A stretch of 64,000 nt of DNA from JACRCT01 sp036504155 (GTDB lineage: Bacteria > Myxococcota > Myxococcia > Myxococcales > UBA5297). The stretch lies in NCBI GenBank assembly GCA_036504155.1, contig DASXVQ010000043.1, positions 1-64,000 of the forward strand, read 5' to 3'. Of the stretch, positions 41,389 to 49,942 are shown one piece after another. Made by a program: the position numbers and the translations under genes. The notes below the pieces were generated by a model. It did no database searches. It saw only the letters and a list, made by a program, of their open reading frames with translations, and had not been told where the DNA came from. Numbering within the stretch: the stretch's first letter is position 1; each line of letters opens with the position of its first letter.

Positions 41389-43083
41389 ATGCGCCGTACC
41401 GCACGGATCCTCGCCCTGGCCGCCCTGGCCGTTTCGATCGCCCCGACCGCCGCTCAGGCTGACGACGACGACGAGCTGGTGGCCCTCAACAAGAAGCTGC
41501 AGGCCACCATCGCGGCGCTGCCCAACGGCATCAACGTCACCCCGACCTCGGACGACGAGGCCGTCCAGCGCATCCAGAAGGTGCTCGCCGAGGTGAGGCC
41601 GCAGCTCAAGGACTTCCAGGACGACGAGCGGCTCCCGGTGGTGATGGGCAACGTCAAGACCCTGGAGGGCGACCTGGTCTCGCTGCAGGCGGGCCACAAG
41701 GCGGTCGTGCTCTTCAGCGAGATTCGCGCCGGCCACGACAAGAACCAGATTGCGGCCCAGACCAAGCTGAAGGCGCTCGACGAGGCCATCGCCGCCTTCC
41801 AGAAGGTCGCCAGCCAGCGGCACAGGTTCGTCGCCGACGACCTGGTGAAGAAGGTGGTCCTGTTGCGCAAGAACAACGAGATCATCGCCAAGGAGATCAA
41901 GGACCTGGCCGAGGCCCAGGCCCGCGAGGCCGCCGAGGCCAAGCGCGCCGCGCTGGCGGAGCAGGCGCGCAAGTCGCTCGATCACCTCTACGTGCTGGTG
42001 AAGGCCGGCGACAAGATCCCCGACGCCGACCTGAACGACCTGAAGACCCTCGCCGAGGGCATCGAGGCCGCGGCGCCCGGCAGCGCGGTCTTCTACAAGC
42101 ACGAGCACGCGCGCATCTCGCGGGTCGCGCTGTGGCAGAAGGCCGACCCCGAGGCGCAGCAGGCCATCGCCGACTCGCTGGGCGCGACGCTGGTCGCCAA
42201 GGGAGCCTCGCCCGCCAAGGCGTTCACCGTGACGTTCCCGGCCACCGAGGACTGGTGCTACGTGGTGGTCGGCCGCTTCGCCAAGACCGGCGGCACCGAG
42301 AAGATCGACGGCTTCGGCTGGGCGCCCAAGGCCGGGAGAAACTCCGTGCAGGTCTTCACGCTGGCCGAGGCCGAGCGCGGCGCCGGCTTCGAGCAGGGCC
42401 TGTGCGCGCTCAAGGCGGGGCCGGTCACGGCGACCGCCAAGCTGTCGTGGCTGGGCGGCGCGAACTCGATGCGCTTCGCGGTGCTCGGCTGGGAGCGCGC
42501 GAAGTTCCCGGCGGAGCTGGCGCTGCGGCTGGCCATCGAGCCGACCGACCACTGCGACCTGGACCACTGGAAGTCGCTGTGGACCCGGCCCCTCCCTGGC
42601 ACGCTGGTGTGGCGCGGCGCCGAGCCGTTCCTGCTCACCGACGAGGAGGGCCGCGGGCTGGACCTGAACGGCAACCCGGTGCCGCTGAGGGTCGAGCAGC
42701 TGACCTCCAAGGCGCACCCGGCCCCCAAGTTCACGACCGCGTTCAAGTTCCAGGGCTGCACCCGCAACGGCGAGCCGGCGTGGACCGCGGACTCGAAGGC
42801 GCTGAAGGCCTGCGACGACGGCCTCGTGAAGAAGTTCGCCATGCAGAAGGGCGAGCTGGTCAAGGCGAAGGCCGGAGCGGAGGCGATCGCCAAGTGGTCG
42901 GCGGACCTCGAGGCGGAGCTGACCAAGAAGTGCGGCAAGCAGATCGAGAAGGTCAGCAAGCCCTTCGGCGAGGCGTTCGGTCAGCTCAGCGCGGAGCTGG
43001 CGGGCAAGCCGTTCTCGGATCCGATCGACCGGGCCGGCGCGCTGCAGGCGCGGCTGGGCATCAAGGCGCAGCCGCTGCCGTAA
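41389..43083 (+). CDS. Exported hypothetical protein
   Basis: A 564-residue protein with a signal peptide (ILALAALAVSIAPTAAQADD), so periplasmic or secreted. Residues ~30-200 are predicted long helices with coiled-coil character (DLAEAQAREAAEAKRAALAE). Residues ~270-470 look beta-rich with several Cys and Trp (FPATEDWCYVVVGRFAKTGG, then PTDHCDLDHWKSLWTRPLP), and the C-terminal ~100 residues are helical again. I recognise no family. The ATG at 41389 follows AAGGAG; the in-frame ATG at 41353 lacks a ribosome site. The last 23 bases overlap the convergent gene. Confidence 0.75.
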   Translation: MRRTARILALAALAVSIAPTAAQADDDDELVALNKKLQATIAALPNGINVTPTSDDEAVQRIQKVLAEVRPQLKDFQDDERLPVVMGNVKTLEGDLVSLQAGHKAVVLFSEIRAGHDKNQIAAQTKLKALDEAIAAFQKVASQRHRFVADDLVKKVVLLRKNNEIIAKEIKDLAEAQAREAAEAKRAALAEQARKSLDHLYVLVKAGDKIPDADLNDLKTLAEGIEAAAPGSAVFYKHEHARISRVALWQKADPEAQQAIADSLGATLVAKGASPAKAFTVTFPATEDWCYVVVGRFAKTGGTEKIDGFGWAPKAGRNSVQVFTLAEAERGAGFEQGLCALKAGPVTATAKLSWLGGANSMRFAVLGWERAKFPAELALRLAIEPTDHCDLDHWKSLWTRPLPGTLVWRGAEPFLLTDEEGRGLDLNGNPVPLRVEQLTSKAHPAPKFTTAFKFQGCTRNGEPAWTADSKALKACDDGLVKKFAMQKGELVKAKAGAEAIAKWSADLEAELTKKCGKQIEKVSKPFGEAFGQLSAELAGKPFSDPIDRAGALQARLGIKAQPLP

Positions 43084-43720
43084 GCGCTCGGGCCACTGCC
43101 ACCGCGAGGGAGCCGAGGTCCCACCCCGGCTCCGGCCCGTCGCCGTACGGCCGCGCGCCTTCCTTGAGCGCGAACATCCGCCGCAGCGCCTCGCGGACGG
43201 GGGCACGGGCGAGGTCTGCCGGCACCAGCGCCCGCGGCGCTGCCTTGTGGACCTGCTCCAGGCACGCGTGCAGGAAGGTCGGGTCGGTGATGACGAGCCC
43301 GTAGAGGTACCAGTCGTCGCAGGCCTCGCGGGCCAAGGCGATCTCGTCGTCGGAGTACGCGCCCACCGCCGGGCACTGGAACTCCTCGCAGGTGAGCGCG
43401 CCGTAGGAGCCCAGGTCGCGCAGGTCGGGGCCTCGGGTGGCCATCCGGTGCCCGAGGCAGCCGACGCGCCGGCCTCCGGGGTCGAGGAAGCCCGCGAGCG
43501 TGCAGTGCGCCACCGCCTCGCCGAAGACGCCCGAGGTGCGCCGCTGCGCGGTGAGCGCGATCGCCGCCTTGCCGAACTCGTCGGCGGGCCGCCCCGAGAG
43601 AGCGTCGAATCGGGCCTGGAGCTTCTCCGCGATCGCCGCCCGCGACGGGTAGCCCACGTGCAGCCCGCAGCAGACTGCGCAGGAGGTGTTCGGACCGGGC
43701 TGGCAGGGGTTCAGGGTCAT
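43061..43720 (-). CDS. Hypothetical protein with Cys-rich N-terminus
   Basis: A 219-residue cytoplasmic protein. It begins MTLNPCQPGPNTSCAVCCGL, a C-x8-C-x2-CC cluster, and has further cysteines at VAHCTLAGFLDP, RRVGCLGHRM, TCEEFQCPAV and REACDDWY. This pattern suggests bound zinc or an iron-sulfur cluster. The middle (GRRVGCLGHRM...GALTCEEFQCP) resembles metal-chelating Cys/His domains but I cannot name the family. The frame extends upstream without a better start; the Cys cluster marks the N-terminus. It overlaps the convergent exported protein at its 3' end and lies divergent from pth2. Confidence 0.68.
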   Translation of the reverse strand: MTLNPCQPGPNTSCAVCCGLHVGYPSRAAIAEKLQARFDALSGRPADEFGKAAIALTAQRRTSGVFGEAVAHCTLAGFLDPGGRRVGCLGHRMATRGPDLRDLGSYGALTCEEFQCPAVGAYSDDEIALAREACDDWYLYGLVITDPTFLHACLEQVHKAAPRALVPADLARAPVREALRRMFALKEGARPYGDGPEPGWDLGSLAVAVARALTAAAAP

Positions 43721-43769
43721 GGTCGCGGTAGGCTGTGGGCCGCAGTGGAGTCTAACGCCCGAGGTCGTC

Positions 43770-44156
43770 GTGGCCGACATCAAGCAGGTCATCGTGCTGC
43801 GCACCGACCTGAACATGCGCAAGGGCAAGATGGCGGCGCAGGCCGCGCACGCCAGCATGAAGGTCTTCTTCGACCGCAAGACCTCGGCCGATCCCGCCCG
43901 GCTCGAGGTTCCGCTGTGGCCCGAGGCGGCGGAGTGGGTCGCCGGAGCCTTCACCAAGATCGTCGTGGGCTGCCCCTCGCAGGACGAGCTCTTGGCCCTG
44001 GAGGCCAAGGCCCGCGAGGCAGGCCTGCCGCACGCCCTGGTGATCGATGCCGGCGCCACCGAGTTCCACGGGGTCCCGACGCCGACCGCGCTGGCCATCG
44101 GCCCCGCCGCCGCGCCGGCCATCGACGCGCTGACGGGGACGCTCAAGCTGCTTTAG
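43770..44156 (+). CDS. pth2: Archaeal/eukaryotic-type peptidyl-tRNA hydrolase (Pth2)
   Basis: A 128-residue enzyme that frees tRNA from peptidyl-tRNA dropped by stalled ribosomes. The Pth2 signature is clear: QVIVLRTDLNMRKGKMAAQA followed by AHASMKVFF, then VVGCPSQDELLALEAKAREA, LPHALVIDAGATEFHGVPT (catalytic-face Asp/Thr region) and TALAIGPAAAPAIDALTGTL. Length is as in archaeal Pth2 (~115-120). This is a different fold from the usual bacterial Pth. The GTG at 43770 is chosen because Pth2 proteins start at this point; an upstream in-frame start adds 28 unrelated residues. Ends 11 bases before a convergent gene. Confidence 0.92.
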   Translation: MADIKQVIVLRTDLNMRKGKMAAQAAHASMKVFFDRKTSADPARLEVPLWPEAAEWVAGAFTKIVVGCPSQDELLALEAKAREAGLPHALVIDAGATEFHGVPTPTALAIGPAAAPAIDALTGTLKLL

Positions 44157-44167
44157 GGCGCGCCGTC

Positions 44168-44860
44168 TCAGTACAGCCAGCCCAGCGCGAGGGCGCCGTT
44201 CTGGATGCGCGTGTGGAAGTAGTCGTGCGCGCCAATCCGTCCATTTCGCGGCCCCAGCTCCGGCGAGGCGCCGAGCGGCCAGAACTGGAGGTACTCGGCG
44301 CGAAGGAACACGGCGGTGGAGACGAAGACGGTCAGGCCGGCGCTGCCGCCGACGAAGAAGCCGGAGCGTGGCGCGCTGCCCCACTCGGTCTCGAAGCGCC
44401 CGACCGCGCCCAGCGTGAGCTCCACGCGCCTGGGCTGGCCGGGGACGAGGCCGAAGCCGAAGAGCAGGGGGAGCTGGACGTCGAAGGCGTGGTCCGCGCC
44501 CGTGGTCCAGCGCACTCCCGCCGAAGGCGCCGCGGCGAACGCGAAGAAGCCTGCCTTGAGCCCCACCGCGCCCTCGACCTCCAAGCCCCCGAGGGAAGCC
44601 CGCGCGCCGATGTCCGCCCAGTCGGTCAGGCCCAGCCGCGCGCCGAAGGTCGTCTGGGGGAGCGTGAACCGGTAGGACTGGAAGTCTCCGCCGCCGTCCC
44701 CGCCGGTCACCATGTTGTACTCGGGCAGCGACACCACCGCCGCCCCCGCCACCAGCTCCAGGCGCCCGGGCTCGACGGTTCGCGCGGAGCGCAGCGTGGT
44801 CGCCGGTGCGCACCCGACGAGGACCAGGGCGACGAGTCCGGTGGCGAGGCGAGCGAACAT
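44168..44860 (-). CDS. Lipoprotein with outer-membrane-type beta strands
   Basis: A 230-residue protein with a lipoprotein signal peptide (ATGLVALVLVGCAPATTL). The mature part is almost entirely alternating hydrophobic/polar strands with aromatic girdles (LGLTDWADIGARASLGGLEV, FFVGGSAGLTVFVSTAVFLR, RIQNGALALGWLY), like an 8- to 10-stranded barrel. The C-terminal Tyr after Leu-Gly-Trp-Leu is outer-membrane-like. A lipidated barrel is unusual but common in Myxococcota. No family recognised. The ATG at 44860 fits the signal peptide. Confidence 0.7.
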   Translation of the reverse strand: MFARLATGLVALVLVGCAPATTLRSARTVEPGRLELVAGAAVVSLPEYNMVTGGDGGGDFQSYRFTLPQTTFGARLGLTDWADIGARASLGGLEVEGAVGLKAGFFAFAAAPSAGVRWTTGADHAFDVQLPLLFGFGLVPGQPRRVELTLGAVGRFETEWGSAPRSGFFVGGSAGLTVFVSTAVFLRAEYLQFWPLGASPELGPRNGRIGAHDYFHTRIQNGALALGWLY

Positions 44861-45065
44861 GCCCGGAAGTGTCTTCCCGGCCAAGACGGACCGTCAAGAG
44901 CGGGACCGCGGGGGCAGGGGTGGGGGGTTCTGCAGAGGCGATTGGCGCAAGCCCCCGGAAAGAGAGAGGTTGTCATCGCAGCCGACGCCGTCGCTGCGCG
45001 GGCCGGCGGCTCGGCGTGTCGTCCAGTCAGGCAAAGGAACCCGCGCTCGAATCCTGGGAGGAGCC

Positions 45066-45944
45066 ATGGCCGGTTTGAAGCAGCTTCTGGTGGTCGCAGG
45101 TGCAGCACTGTGCTCCTGCGCCGAGCAGAAGCCGCCGGCGACGCTCCTCGCCGCGGGAGTGGACCTCGAGGAAGGCGTCGAGATCGAGCGCAGCCAGATG
45201 GTGGAGGTGAAGGTCTCGCCGGCGCTGGCGACGCCCAACGCGCTCAAGCCGGAGGCGCTGCAGCCGACGGTGGGGAAGCGCCTGCGCATCTCGGTCCGGC
45301 AGGGCGATCTCCTGCTCGCCTCCTACTTCGACGCCCCGGCACCCGGCGCCGCCGCGGCCGCGCCGGTCCTCGGGCCGAACACTCCCCTCTCGACCATCGT
45401 CCAGAAGAAGGGCCGCGCGGTGACGCTGAGCGTCTCCGGGGCCGAGAACCTGCACATGAGCGACAGGGTGGACATCCTGGCGGTGGTCCCGGACCAGGCG
45501 ACCAAGGAGTGGGTCGCCGTCACGCAGGCCCAGAACGTCGTCGTGCTCGCGCCGGGGAAGGCGGAGCCGGTGGCCGCCAACGAGGCGTTTCCGCTGCGCC
45601 GGGTCACCTTCCTGATGCTTCCCGAGGAGGCGGAGATCGCGCTCCTCGGGGCCCGCATCGGCGGCCTGCACGTCACGGTGCGCAACCGCGAGGACGTGGA
45701 CGTGATGGAGGAGCGCGGCCGCGCCACGGTCAACACCCTCCTCACCGGCGAGCGCGCCAGGGCGCTGGAGACCTTGAGGAACCGGGTGCTGGCTCGCCGC
45801 GGCCCCGCCGCGACCGCGAACGAGCCGCGGATCGCCTCGCCGATGCTGCCGCACCCGCTGCCGGCCGCGGCCACCCCGGCGCGGCCCGATGCGCCGATGC
45901 CGGCGGACACGGCGCCGGTGCCGGCGATGCCTGGAAGGCAGTAG
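45066..45944 (+). CDS. CpaB/RcpC-like SAF-domain lipoprotein (stand-alone paralogue)
   Basis: A 292-residue exported protein (signal MAGLKQLLVVAGAALCSCAE, probable lipid Cys). The region 25-95 resembles a weak SAF domain (GVDLEEGVEIERSQMVEVKV, then VGKRLRISVRQGDLLLASYF) and 110-230 the CpaB/RcpC C-terminal domain (GRAVTLSVSGAENLHMSDRV, FPLRRVTFLMLPEEAEIALL, VTVRNREDVDVMEERGRATV). CpaB helps to assemble Flp/Tad pili in the periplasm, yet no other pilus gene is nearby. It is clearly related to the N-terminus of the next gene (both have NTLLTGERxxAL-type and PLRxxTxxxLxEEAE segments), so the pair arose by duplication. A Pro-rich tail of ~40 residues ends the protein. Strong GGGAGGAGCC ribosome site. 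Confidence 0.82.
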   Translation: MAGLKQLLVVAGAALCSCAEQKPPATLLAAGVDLEEGVEIERSQMVEVKVSPALATPNALKPEALQPTVGKRLRISVRQGDLLLASYFDAPAPGAAAAAPVLGPNTPLSTIVQKKGRAVTLSVSGAENLHMSDRVDILAVVPDQATKEWVAVTQAQNVVVLAPGKAEPVAANEAFPLRRVTFLMLPEEAEIALLGARIGGLHVTVRNREDVDVMEERGRATVNTLLTGERARALETLRNRVLARRGPAATANEPRIASPMLPHPLPAAATPARPDAPMPADTAPVPAMPGRQ

Positions 45945-46036
45945 CGCAAAGACTCGAAGCTCTCGCGGAGCCGACCATGCGAAGCCGGGATTCCCAGGGA
46001 TTGGACGCTGGCCCCTCGACCAACTCGGGGTGTCGG

Positions 46037-49000
46037 ATGCGTCACGCGCTGGCGGTCGTCGTCGCGGCGAGCCTGGCGTGCGCCGGTCAGGAACCCGGCG
46101 GGCCGACCATCGCCGTGGCGGCGCGGGACCTGCCGGCCGGCACGGTGCTCTCCGCCGAGATGCTCGCCGAATTGCGCGTGGCGCAGGCGAGCGAGCCCGG
46201 ACCCGACGCCGTCGCCTTCGGGGCGATCGGCTCCGCCCTGGGGCGCGCGCTGAGGGTGCCGCTCGCCAAGGGCGACTTCCTCCAGGTGGCAGCGCTCGCG
46301 CCCGAAGGCGCCCCCGGCGATCTGGCCGATGTCACCGCGCTGAAGCTGCGGGCCTTCACTCTGGCGGTCACCGGCGCGGAGGAGGTCCGCCCGAACGACC
46401 ACGTCGACCTGATCGCGGCGTTCAAGGACTCCTCGACGGGCGAGAACGTCGCCACCACCTTGATGCAGAACGTGTGGGTGCTCGGGGTCGGGCCGCTCCA
46501 GGAGAGCAAGCCGGGCCAGGGCGTCCCGGTCTTCCCCTTGCGGCAGATCACGGTTCAGGTCCTCCAGGAGGAGGCCGAGATCCTGGCGCTGGCCGAGGAC
46601 CTCTTCCTCTTGCAGGTCACGCTGCGTAACCCCGAGGACATCGATGTCCAGGAGGAGCGCGGCCGCGCGAGCTACAGCACGCTCCTGACCGGCGAGCGGA
46701 TGAAGGCGCTGCAGACGCTGCGCTACCGCACCATCCAGATCATCCGCGGGACGGAGAGCCGAGGGGGCAGAGGTGGTGGCGGCGGCGGAATAGCGAACTC
46801 CGTAGCCAACTCGGGTCTGCTCAGGACTCTCGGCGGGGGAGATTCCGGCGGTGCAGGCCCGACGCTCAGCCTTGCCAGGGACAAGATGCCGGAAGAGGCT
46901 GCCGCGCCGCAGCCGCTGATGGACCGCGCGGTGGCTTCTCCTCGGCTGGGCAAGGTCGTCTTCCGCGACGAGACCGGGCAGTTCAAGCCGCTGCCCATCC
47001 GCGCGCTGCGCACCGTCGTCTACATCGAGGGCCCGCGCGCCCGGACCGTCGTCGACTACGTCGTCGAGAACCCCTACGACCGGCTCATGGAAGGCTCGCT
47101 GCGCTACCCGCTGCCGCAGGACGCGACCCCCGCGTTCTTCGGGACCTTCCAGGGCTCGGTCGTGGTCGACCCGCTCAAGCTTCGGGCCGCCAAGGCCCCG
47201 GCGAAGGTGCTGCCGGCGTTGCTGGACGATGCCGCCGCGACCGCGAACCTGTCGGCCGTCGCCGCCTCGAGCTCCAAGGACCTCCCGGAGATCGACTGGA
47301 AGGCGTTCCGCCCGGCCCGCGTGGTGGGCAAGCAGGAGGGCGCCAAGACCTACGAGAAGGTGGTCCGCGGCCGCGTCGATCCCGCCCTGCTCGAGTGGGC
47401 CGGCGGCAACGACTTCGAAGCGCGCATCTACCCCATCGCCGCGCGCAGCCTCAAGCGCGTGGTCCTGGTCTACGAGCAGACGCTCTCGTCCGACGGCACT
47501 TTCTCGCACTACGCCTTCCCGATGCCCGAGGCGCCCATCCCGGAGTTCGAGGCGCGGCTGCTCGTCGACGACCAGAAGGCCGACCTCGCGGCGCTCTCAG
47601 TGGACGGGCAGGACCAGCTGCAGGCCTTCGACGCCAAGGCCGGGGGCTTCCACATCGCCGCGCTGGAGCTGTCCAACCGGGCCTTCAAGCAGGACCTGCG
47701 GCTGGCGATGAAGCCCAAGGACCCGAAGGCGCAGTTCCTGGCCGGCGGTGGCGACCAGGACCTGCCGGGCAGCTTCGTCTACGGCAAGCTGGTGGCCGAC
47801 GTGCCACAGGGCGCGGCCAAGGCGCCGACCGGCGACGCGCTCTTCCTGGTCGACACCTCGCTCTCCGAGGACGGCGACCGCGCGCGGATGGCGGGGCAGG
47901 TGCTGCAGGCGGTGCTGGAGAAGGACGAGACCATCCAGCGCTTCAACGTGGTGCTCTTCGACATCCGCTCGCGCTGGCTTTTCCCGGCGGGGATGCGGGA
48001 CAACACCCCCGCGGCGCGCCAGGCGGCGACGGAGACGCTCTCGGGGCTCTTCCGCGAGGGCGCGACGAGCTTCGACTCGGCGCTGTCGCTGATGGAGTCG
48101 ACGGGCTGGCTGCCCGCGGGTGCGACCGCGTTCCTGCTCTCGGACGGCAAGCTCACCTGGGGCGAGACCAACCCGCGAGCGCTGCTCGAGCGCTCCCCGA
48201 AGTCCGATTCGCTCAAGTGGATCGCCTACCGCTTCGGCGACGCGGCGGTGAACCGCGAGCTGTTCGAGGCGCTCACCAAGCGCGACGGGCAGATCGTCAC
48301 CTGCCTCTCGGGGGCCCAGGTCGGGACTGCGGCGCTGGCTCACCGGCACCCGCTGATGAAGGTGGAGTCCATCCGCGTCGAGGGGCTGCAGCTGCACGAC
48401 CTCGTGGTGCGCGGCTCGCCGCAGGCGCTGGCTCCCGGCCAGGAGATCGAGATCGCCGGGCGCGCGCTGGGCAGCCAGGCCACGGCCTCGGGGCAGGTGG
48501 TGGCGGTCGGCTCGCTCGACGGGACGCCGGTGACGCTGCGCTGGCCGTTCACGGCGCAGGGCAAGGACATGCTGGCGGCGCGCGCCTGGGCCGAGCTGCA
48601 CGCCGAGCGGCTGCTGGCGATGGAGAGCCCCAAGCTCGAGCCGCTGATCATCGCGCTCTCGCAGCACTTCGGGCTCACCAACCGGCTGGCCTCGCTGCTC
48701 GTGCTGGAGACCGACGCCGAGTACACCTTCTATGACCTCAAGAAGGTGAGCGTCAGCGTGGCCGAGGTGGAGGCCGCGGCGAAGAACCGGCTGGCGAAGG
48801 TGGAGGCGGCGATTCCGGCGGGCCTCGACCTGTCGATGTTGAGCCCCAAGTCGCGCGAGTTCATCGCCTCGCTGCCCAACGCCTCCGGCAGGGCCGACCC
48901 GCTCGCGAAGCTGGAGCTGAGGCCCGGCGCCGGCGGCGAGGTGCGGTCGCGAGCCGAGGCCGCCTACCTGGCGGGACGCAGGAAGAACCCGGACGACCTG

Positions 49001-49816
49001 CTGGTGTTCCACCGCGTCAGCCAGGCGCGCTTCGGCGCGGGCGATCTGTTCGGGGCGGCCCGGGCCGTCTCCTCCATCGTCGAGCTGCGCCCGGAGGACC
49101 CCGAGGCGCTGCGGCTGACCGGGTTCGTGCTCCTGGCGCAGGGGCTGGCCCAGCCCGCCTCCGAGGTGCTGGGCCACCTGCGCGCGACGCGCAGCTTCGA
49201 GATCCAGCCCTATCTGGAAGAGGCGATCGCTCTCGTCGAGGCCGGCCGCGTCTCGGACGCCGCGCGCAACTACGAGATCGTGCTCGCCCGCCGCTGGGAC
49301 CGGCACGCGCAGGTGGTGGAGGCCGGGCGCCAGCACTACGTCCAGTTCCTGCGTCGCCTGGCCGGCGGCGGTTCGCTGACCTCCGCCCAGGACAAGGCCG
49401 TCCGCGACCGCCTCTACGAGCTGAGCCTCGGCGTCGCGCCGTCCGTCGACCTGCAGGTCACGCTGCACTGGAACGCCGACGACATCGACATCGACCTGTG
49501 GAACACCGGCCCGGAGTTGGAGCGCACCTGGTTCCAGAACTTCCAGGGCACCACGGGCGGGAAACTCTTCTGGGACGAGACCCGCGGCTACGGCCCGGAG
49601 CTCTTCCAGCAGGAGAAGGCGCACCGCGGCGTCTACTTCGCGCAGGTGCACTACTACGGCAACAACAGCGAGCAGTGGGCCATCCCCTCGGTCGTCCTGG
49701 GCATCCTCGACCGCTTCCCCAACGACGCGAAGCGGCACGAGCGCCGGTTCAAGGTGGCGCTGCTGACGAACTCGGGCGAGTCGGACGCGGATCTGTTCAG
49801 GACCTCGTTCCCGTAG
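46037..49816 (+). CDS. CpaB-like/VIT/vWA/TPR/DUF2135 fusion protein
   Basis: A 1259-residue exported protein with a complex domain order. Signal peptide ~1-17. A SAF domain (TIAVAARDLPAGTVLSAEML) and CpaB/RcpC domain follow to ~235, ending STLLTGERMKAL as in the upstream paralogue. A Gly-rich linker lies at ~240-260. A VIT domain (~300-480) shows RTVVYIEGPRARTVVDYVVE and the ENP-Y-RLMEGSLRYPLP core. The vWA domain (~595-770) has a complete MIDAS: DTSLS, the Thr in EGATSFDSA and Asp in LLSDGKLTWGE. TPR-like helices lie at ~985-1090, and a DUF2135 domain at ~1140-1220 (VTLHWNADDIDIDLWNTG, GGKLFWDETRGYGPELF). VIT-vWA-DUF2135 sets are known as surface proteins; the CpaB fusion is what is unusual. 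Divalent-metal-dependent adhesion or assembly is inferred. Confidence 0.88.
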   Translation: MRHALAVVVAASLACAGQEPGGPTIAVAARDLPAGTVLSAEMLAELRVAQASEPGPDAVAFGAIGSALGRALRVPLAKGDFLQVAALAPEGAPGDLADVTALKLRAFTLAVTGAEEVRPNDHVDLIAAFKDSSTGENVATTLMQNVWVLGVGPLQESKPGQGVPVFPLRQITVQVLQEEAEILALAEDLFLLQVTLRNPEDIDVQEERGRASYSTLLTGERMKALQTLRYRTIQIIRGTESRGGRGGGGGGIANSVANSGLLRTLGGGDSGGAGPTLSLARDKMPEEAAAPQPLMDRAVASPRLGKVVFRDETGQFKPLPIRALRTVVYIEGPRARTVVDYVVENPYDRLMEGSLRYPLPQDATPAFFGTFQGSVVVDPLKLRAAKAPAKVLPALLDDAAATANLSAVAASSSKDLPEIDWKAFRPARVVGKQEGAKTYEKVVRGRVDPALLEWAGGNDFEARIYPIAARSLKRVVLVYEQTLSSDGTFSHYAFPMPEAPIPEFEARLLVDDQKADLAALSVDGQDQLQAFDAKAGGFHIAALELSNRAFKQDLRLAMKPKDPKAQFLAGGGDQDLPGSFVYGKLVADVPQGAAKAPTGDALFLVDTSLSEDGDRARMAGQVLQAVLEKDETIQRFNVVLFDIRSRWLFPAGMRDNTPAARQAATETLSGLFREGATSFDSALSLMESTGWLPAGATAFLLSDGKLTWGETNPRALLERSPKSDSLKWIAYRFGDAAVNRELFEALTKRDGQIVTCLSGAQVGTAALAHRHPLMKVESIRVEGLQLHDLVVRGSPQALAPGQEIEIAGRALGSQATASGQVVAVGSLDGTPVTLRWPFTAQGKDMLAARAWAELHAERLLAMESPKLEPLIIALSQHFGLTNRLASLLVLETDAEYTFYDLKKVSVSVAEVEAAAKNRLAKVEAAIPAGLDLSMLSPKSREFIASLPNASGRADPLAKLELRPGAGGEVRSRAEAAYLAGRRKNPDDLLVFHRVSQARFGAGDLFGAARAVSSIVELRPEDPEALRLTGFVLLAQGLAQPASEVLGHLRATRSFEIQPYLEEAIALVEAGRVSDAARNYEIVLARRWDRHAQVVEAGRQHYVQFLRRLAGGGSLTSAQDKAVRDRLYELSLGVAPSVDLQVTLHWNADDIDIDLWNTGPELERTWFQNFQGTTGGKLFWDETRGYGPELFQQEKAHRGVYFAQVHYYGNNSEQWAIPSVVLGILDRFPNDAKRHERRFKVALLTNSGESDADLFRTSFP

Positions 49817-49927
49817 CCGGGCAGGGCGTCCCGGGAGCCGAAGCGGCCGAAGGCTCGGCAGGTCCGGGGGACCGAAAGCGCGGTCGCCGGCGGGGTGCGA
49901 GAAGGCGCGACGGCGTTCGATTGCCGT

Positions 49928-49933
49928 TACACT
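49928..49933 (+). promoter_or_regulatory. -10 element (TACACT) near an ATG start
   Basis: CCGTTACACT ends nine bases before the ATG at 49943, with no Shine-Dalgarno sequence between. Spacing allows a leader of only two or three bases. Confidence 0.4.
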
Positions 49934-49942
49934 GGCCCTGCC

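Noticed and set aside
45066..49816. Tad/Flp pilus locus
   Set aside because: Only CpaB-like domains are present; no secretin, ATPase, TadB/C, prepilin or peptidase gene lies in the window.
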